A DNA stretch of 7,426 nucleotides, taken from NCBI GenBank assembly GCA_041749015.1, contig JBGTCD010000137.1:1-7426 (forward strand). Reading direction: 5' to 3'. Source of the DNA: JBGTCD01 sp041749015. GTDB lineage: Bacteria; Bacteroidota; Bacteroidia; Cytophagales; Cyclobacteriaceae. Under the pieces are notes generated by a model. It searched no databases and was not told the origin of the DNA. It saw only the letters and a program-made list of their open reading frames with translations. The position numbers and the translations under genes are program-made. Shown here piece by piece: positions 4,165 through 7,426 of the stretch (position 1 is the first letter of the stretch; every line of letters begins with the position of its first letter).

Positions 4165-5166
4165 ATGTCCTTTTCAATCCCCAAACAAATCACCGATAAC
4201 CATGGCAGGCCTGTCACCTACATGCGCCTGGCAGTAACTGATCGATGTAACCTCCGGTGTTTTTATTGTATGCCTGAAGCAGGTATTGACTATATGCCAA
4301 AAAAGGACCTACTCACCTATGAGGAGATGCTGAGATTGACGGGGATCCTAGCCAAAATGGGAATTAAAAAGGTAAGGATTACCGGTGGTGAACCTTTCGT
4401 AAGGAAAGACTTGATGGACTTTATGGAAAGGTTGGTACAAATACCCGGCATCAGTGAATTGAACATCACCTCCAACGGCGTCCTAACTGCACCCCACATT
4501 GAAGACCTAAAAAAGTTAGGCCTGAAAAGTTTTAATTTGAGCATCGATACGCTGGACCGGGAGCGTTTCAAAACCATCACCCGTAGGGACGAGCTCCCCA
4601 ATGTTCTGGAAACATTGGACCTGCTTATGGCACATGGGATTAAAACGAAACTCAATGCCGTGGTGATGGCCGAAAAAAATATAGAAGATCTCATCCCCCT
4701 GGTTCAGATGGCCCAAGATCATCCTATTGAAGTGCGTTTTATCGAAGAGATGCCATTTAATGGTTCCGGCACCGGATATAGCGGACAACTATGGGATCAC
4801 AAAGCCATTTTGGACCACCTCAGGCAAAAATGGCCGGGGATCGTACCCCTGCCAATGGTCGCTCAGGCTACTGCCCGCCAGTATCAAATTCCCGGATGGG
4901 CCGGGACTATCGGCATCATCGCCGCCTATACCAGAACCTTTTGTGGTACCTGCAACAGGATCAGAATCACTGCTCAGGGCACGTTAAAAACCTGCCTTTA
5001 TGATGATGGAGTCCTGGACCTTAGAGCATTGTTACGAGGAGGTGCCAATGATCTGGAAATTGCTGAAGCTTTGGTGAAAGCCTGCCACAGTAGAGCAAAA
5101 GATGGGTTTGAGGCCGAGCAAAACCGGAAGCCGGTGACGGAGTCCATGTCTACCATTGGTGGTTAG
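4165..5166 (+). CDS. moaA: GTP 3',8-cyclase MoaA
   Basis: A radical SAM enzyme that carries out the first committed step of molybdenum cofactor synthesis, rearranging GTP to 3',8-cyclo-GTP, which MoaC then converts to cPMP. All key features are present in 333 residues: the N-terminal SAM cluster motif CNLRCFYC (Cys28, Cys32, Cys35), GGEP (74-77), the LNITSNG and LSIDTL strands, the RFIEEMPF segment, the second iron-sulfur site CGTC...C (Cys260, Cys263, Cys277), and the C-terminal Gly-Gly (332-333) needed for catalysis. The ATG at 4165 gives the usual N-terminus; an in-frame TTG at 4150 would add five residues and is unlikely. It is divergent from moaDE over 142 bp and shares a leader motif with moaD. 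moaC is not in the window. Confidence 0.97.
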   Translation: MSFSIPKQITDNHGRPVTYMRLAVTDRCNLRCFYCMPEAGIDYMPKKDLLTYEEMLRLTGILAKMGIKKVRITGGEPFVRKDLMDFMERLVQIPGISELNITSNGVLTAPHIEDLKKLGLKSFNLSIDTLDRERFKTITRRDELPNVLETLDLLMAHGIKTKLNAVVMAEKNIEDLIPLVQMAQDHPIEVRFIEEMPFNGSGTGYSGQLWDHKAILDHLRQKWPGIVPLPMVAQATARQYQIPGWAGTIGIIAAYTRTFCGTCNRIRITAQGTLKTCLYDDGVLDLRALLRGGANDLEIAEALVKACHSRAKDGFEAEQNRKPVTESMSTIGG

Positions 5167-5227
5167 ATCCGATTCTCTAATAAATAACCTTTTAATAATC
5201 CCCCTATATTCCTAATATTGTCGGCCT

Positions 5228-7426
5228 ATGAAAAAGGTTAATTTTATAAGGGACGTCTTGCCACATTTGGCGGCTGTCATCATATTCCTTTTGGTTACAG
5301 TGGTATTTTTCAGGCCTGTATTTTTTGGCAACAAGACCATTAGCCAGCACGATATACAGCAGTGGGAAGGTGGCGCTAAGGAACTGATGGACCATAGGGA
5401 GGCCACCGGAGAGGAAGGCTTATGGACCAATTCGATGTTTTCCGGGATGCCGGCTTATCTCATCAACCTGGAGTGGTCCGATCAGCCCATACAATGGCTA
5501 CAGAAAGTCCTGTCCCTGGGACTCCCCCACCCTGTAAGAATCATTTTCATCGCTTTCCTAAGCTATTATATTTTATTGCTCACATTTGGAGTCAGGCCCT
5601 GGGTTGCCATAGGTGGTGCTTTGGCTTTTGGGCTGTCCAGTTTTGTGATTATTGGGCTTGGTGCAGGCCATAATGCAAGGATCGGAGCGATGGCCTTTAT
5701 GCCTTTGGTAATAGCCGGGGTACACCTAATTTATAAGAAAAATCTTCTCCTGGGCCTGGGCCTCACTGCAGCGGCACTTGCCTTACATCTGCGGGTAAAC
5801 CACTTGCAGGTGACCTATTATTTGCTGCTGATCCTCCTCATTTATGGTTTTGTTCAGGCATACCAAAGCATCATCAAAAAAGAAACTGCCAGTTTTATAA
5901 AAAAAACCGGCGTGGTACTCCTTGCTGCAATATTGGGGCTTTCCTCATTTACAGGCAAATTCTGGTCTACCTATGAGTATGGGAAATACTCTACCCGGGG
6001 ACCATCGGAACTGGTCACCAAATCTACCGGCACTCAGGGGCTCGCCAAGGATTATGCCTTTCAATACTCCAACGGTATCTGGGAGCCCTTCACGCTTTTG
6101 GTCCCTAATGTGTTTGGCGGTGCCAGCGAAAATATTCTGGCTGCAGACCAAGACAGCAAGACTTTCAAAGCATTACGGTCTGCTGATCCGCAGACCGCCA
6201 ATCAGGCTGCCCGATATACCGCTTCTTACTGGGGCAATCAGCCATTGTCAGCACCATATTATGCAGGGGCCATTATTATTCTACTGTTTGTCCTCGGGCT
6301 GATGCTGGCACCCGGACCCTATGCGCTCTGGCTGGGCATCGTGGCTGCATTGGGCATTGTCCTGAGCTGGGGCGATAGCTTCCAGGCTTTCAATTATTTT
6401 ATGTTTGACTATTTTCCCGGGTATAATAAGTTTCGGTCCGTCACATTCGCCTTAACACTGCCCCTGATTGCGATGCCCCTTTTAGGAATGCTGGGTCTGG
6501 AAAGGTTTCTGGAAAATAATTCTGATAAAAAAATCCTTAAGAAATTTTATATCGCCATCGGAGTGACCGGCGGCATATGCCTGTTGATGGTATTGATAGC
6601 CGGTATGTTAAGAATGGCAAAAGAGGGTGAATCGGAACTTCCGGCCTGGCTGCTGAACGCCATGCGTGCCGACAGGCAAAGTCTGATGCGGGCCGATGCC
6701 TTTCGTTCCCTGGTGTTCATTGTATTCGGAGGTGGAGTCATTTGGTTAGGGGTCAAAAATACCCTGAAACCCGTCACTATGGCCCTGGGGCTGTCTCTGA
6801 TCATTTTGGTAGATCTTTGGGGCGTGAGCAGCAGGTATTTTGGTGATCAAAAATATCAAAGAAAATCCGATAGGTCATTTTTCATGGCATCAGAGGCTGA
6901 TAGGACCATTCAAGATGCTGAAGCCTATCCTCATTACAGGGTGCTGAACCTTATGAATCCATGGAATGAAGCCAGAACCTCCTATCATCATCAATCTATT
7001 GGGGGTTATCATGGAGCCAAGCTGAAAAGATACCAGGAGTTTTATGACCACTGCCTCCAGGGCAATATACAGGATCTGATAGCCACATTACAGGAAGGTG
7101 GCAGGCCTGATGAGAGGTTTGGCCCCTTGCACATGCTGAATGCCCAATACATTAAATATGGCAACCAGAAAGAGAATATCATTGAAAATGGTGCTGCTTA
7201 CGGCGATGCCTGGCTAGTCAATGAAGTGATCAGTGTCAGTAATGCGGACGAGGAACTAGAGGCGGTTTGCAATCATGATCTCAGCCAAAAGGCAGTAGTC
7301 AATACCACTCAATTTCCTTTAAACCAAACCGAGTATGCCGGATCAGGAGCAGTCGAACTCGTAACCTACCAACCTGGCTACCTGCAATACAAAGCTTCTG
7401 TCACAGGGCAGTCCCTGGTCGTTTTT
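5228..7426 (+). CDS. YfhO-like polytopic membrane protein (partial, 3' end outside window)
   Basis: An open frame of 733 codons with no stop before the right edge; it is clearly real, as it is long and matches the Bacteroidota branch of the YfhO/GT-C-like family (usually 800 or more residues, so perhaps 100 are missing). YfhO proteins are thought to be membrane glycosyltransferases acting outside the membrane; the substrate here is unknown. Visible landmarks are a first membrane helix (about 12-34), then SQHDIQ (Asp42, a GT-C-like acidic residue in the first loop), WTNSMFSGMPAY (66-77), GHNAR (147-151), LRVNHLQVTYYL (188-199), about a dozen membrane helices to about residue 545, and a soluble C-terminal part with SIGGYHGAKLKRYQEF (589-604). 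It lies 61 bp after moaA on the same strand with no terminator between them, so readthrough is possible, but no functional link is evident. Confidence 0.88.
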   Translation, partial: MKKVNFIRDVLPHLAAVIIFLLVTVVFFRPVFFGNKTISQHDIQQWEGGAKELMDHREATGEEGLWTNSMFSGMPAYLINLEWSDQPIQWLQKVLSLGLPHPVRIIFIAFLSYYILLLTFGVRPWVAIGGALAFGLSSFVIIGLGAGHNARIGAMAFMPLVIAGVHLIYKKNLLLGLGLTAAALALHLRVNHLQVTYYLLLILLIYGFVQAYQSIIKKETASFIKKTGVVLLAAILGLSSFTGKFWSTYEYGKYSTRGPSELVTKSTGTQGLAKDYAFQYSNGIWEPFTLLVPNVFGGASENILAADQDSKTFKALRSADPQTANQAARYTASYWGNQPLSAPYYAGAIIILLFVLGLMLAPGPYALWLGIVAALGIVLSWGDSFQAFNYFMFDYFPGYNKFRSVTFALTLPLIAMPLLGMLGLERFLENNSDKKILKKFYIAIGVTGGICLLMVLIAGMLRMAKEGESELPAWLLNAMRADRQSLMRADAFRSLVFIVFGGGVIWLGVKNTLKPVTMALGLSLIILVDLWGVSSRYFGDQKYQRKSDRSFFMASEADRTIQDAEAYPHYRVLNLMNPWNEARTSYHHQSIGGYHGAKLKRYQEFYDHCLQGNIQDLIATLQEGGRPDERFGPLHMLNAQYIKYGNQKENIIENGAAYGDAWLVNEVISVSNADEELEAVCNHDLSQKAVVNTTQFPLNQTEYAGSGAVELVTYQPGYLQYKASVTGQSLVVF

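Noticed and set aside
4317..4788. Minus-strand open frames inside moaA
   Set aside because: They are antisense to a well-supported MoaA and have no motifs of their own.
5422..6804. Short open frames on both strands within the YfhO-like gene
   Set aside because: The 733-codon frame from 5228 accounts for the whole region and matches a known family.

Overview
The window looks like chromosomal DNA from a member of the Bacteroidota, most likely a Cytophagia/Cyclobacteriaceae-type bacterium. The reasons are an exosortase F (XrtF) pair, a Bacteroidetes-style YfhO-like membrane protein, a DUF4199-like membrane protein, TAnnTTTG-type promoter boxes, and no clear Shine-Dalgarno sequences. The species cannot be named from the sequence.

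Layout. (1) Positions 1-136 are the 3' end (domains V and VI) of a group II intron that enters from the left. (2) Positions 137-1100 hold an AT-rich (about 30% G+C in sampled lines) minus-strand gene for a lipoprotein with a two-lobed retropepsin/pepsin-like aspartic protease fold. Inverted copies of TTGTGACCA(R)TA flank it. One copy is cut by the intron end and the other lies next to a strong 12-bp dyad, so this block reads like an acquired cassette. (3) Positions 1235-2172 hold a minus-strand two-gene operon, xrtF plus its small membrane partner, with a 4-nt stop/start overlap, a perfect TATCTTTG box and a 9-bp inverted repeat directly upstream of the box. (4) Positions 2233-2819 hold no convincing gene. 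This stretch contains two diverged copies, about 65 bp each, of an interspersed repeat, plus several hairpins and a GC-rich pocket. (5) Positions 2820-4022 hold a minus-strand series moaD-moaE-DUF4199-like; moaD and moaE overlap by 8 nt. (6) Divergently, moaA lies at 4165-5166, followed by a long YfhO-like polytopic membrane protein (5228 onward) that runs off the right edge.

How the genes work together. MoaA (first step: GTP to the cyclic pterin precursor, together with MoaC, which is not in the window) and MoaD/MoaE (molybdopterin synthase) belong to molybdenum cofactor biosynthesis. They are expressed divergently from a 142-bp region in which both leaders carry the same motif, CGGTA-(5-6 nt)-TGnGAAATTTGA, suggesting shared control. 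XrtF and its partner form a separate protein-sorting/processing unit at the inner membrane. YfhO and the DUF4199-like protein have no evident link to the molybdenum cofactor.

Most interesting: the intron/cassette arrangement at the left end, the repeat pair at 2311/2714, the dyad at the xrtF promoter, and the shared moaD/moaA leader motif.
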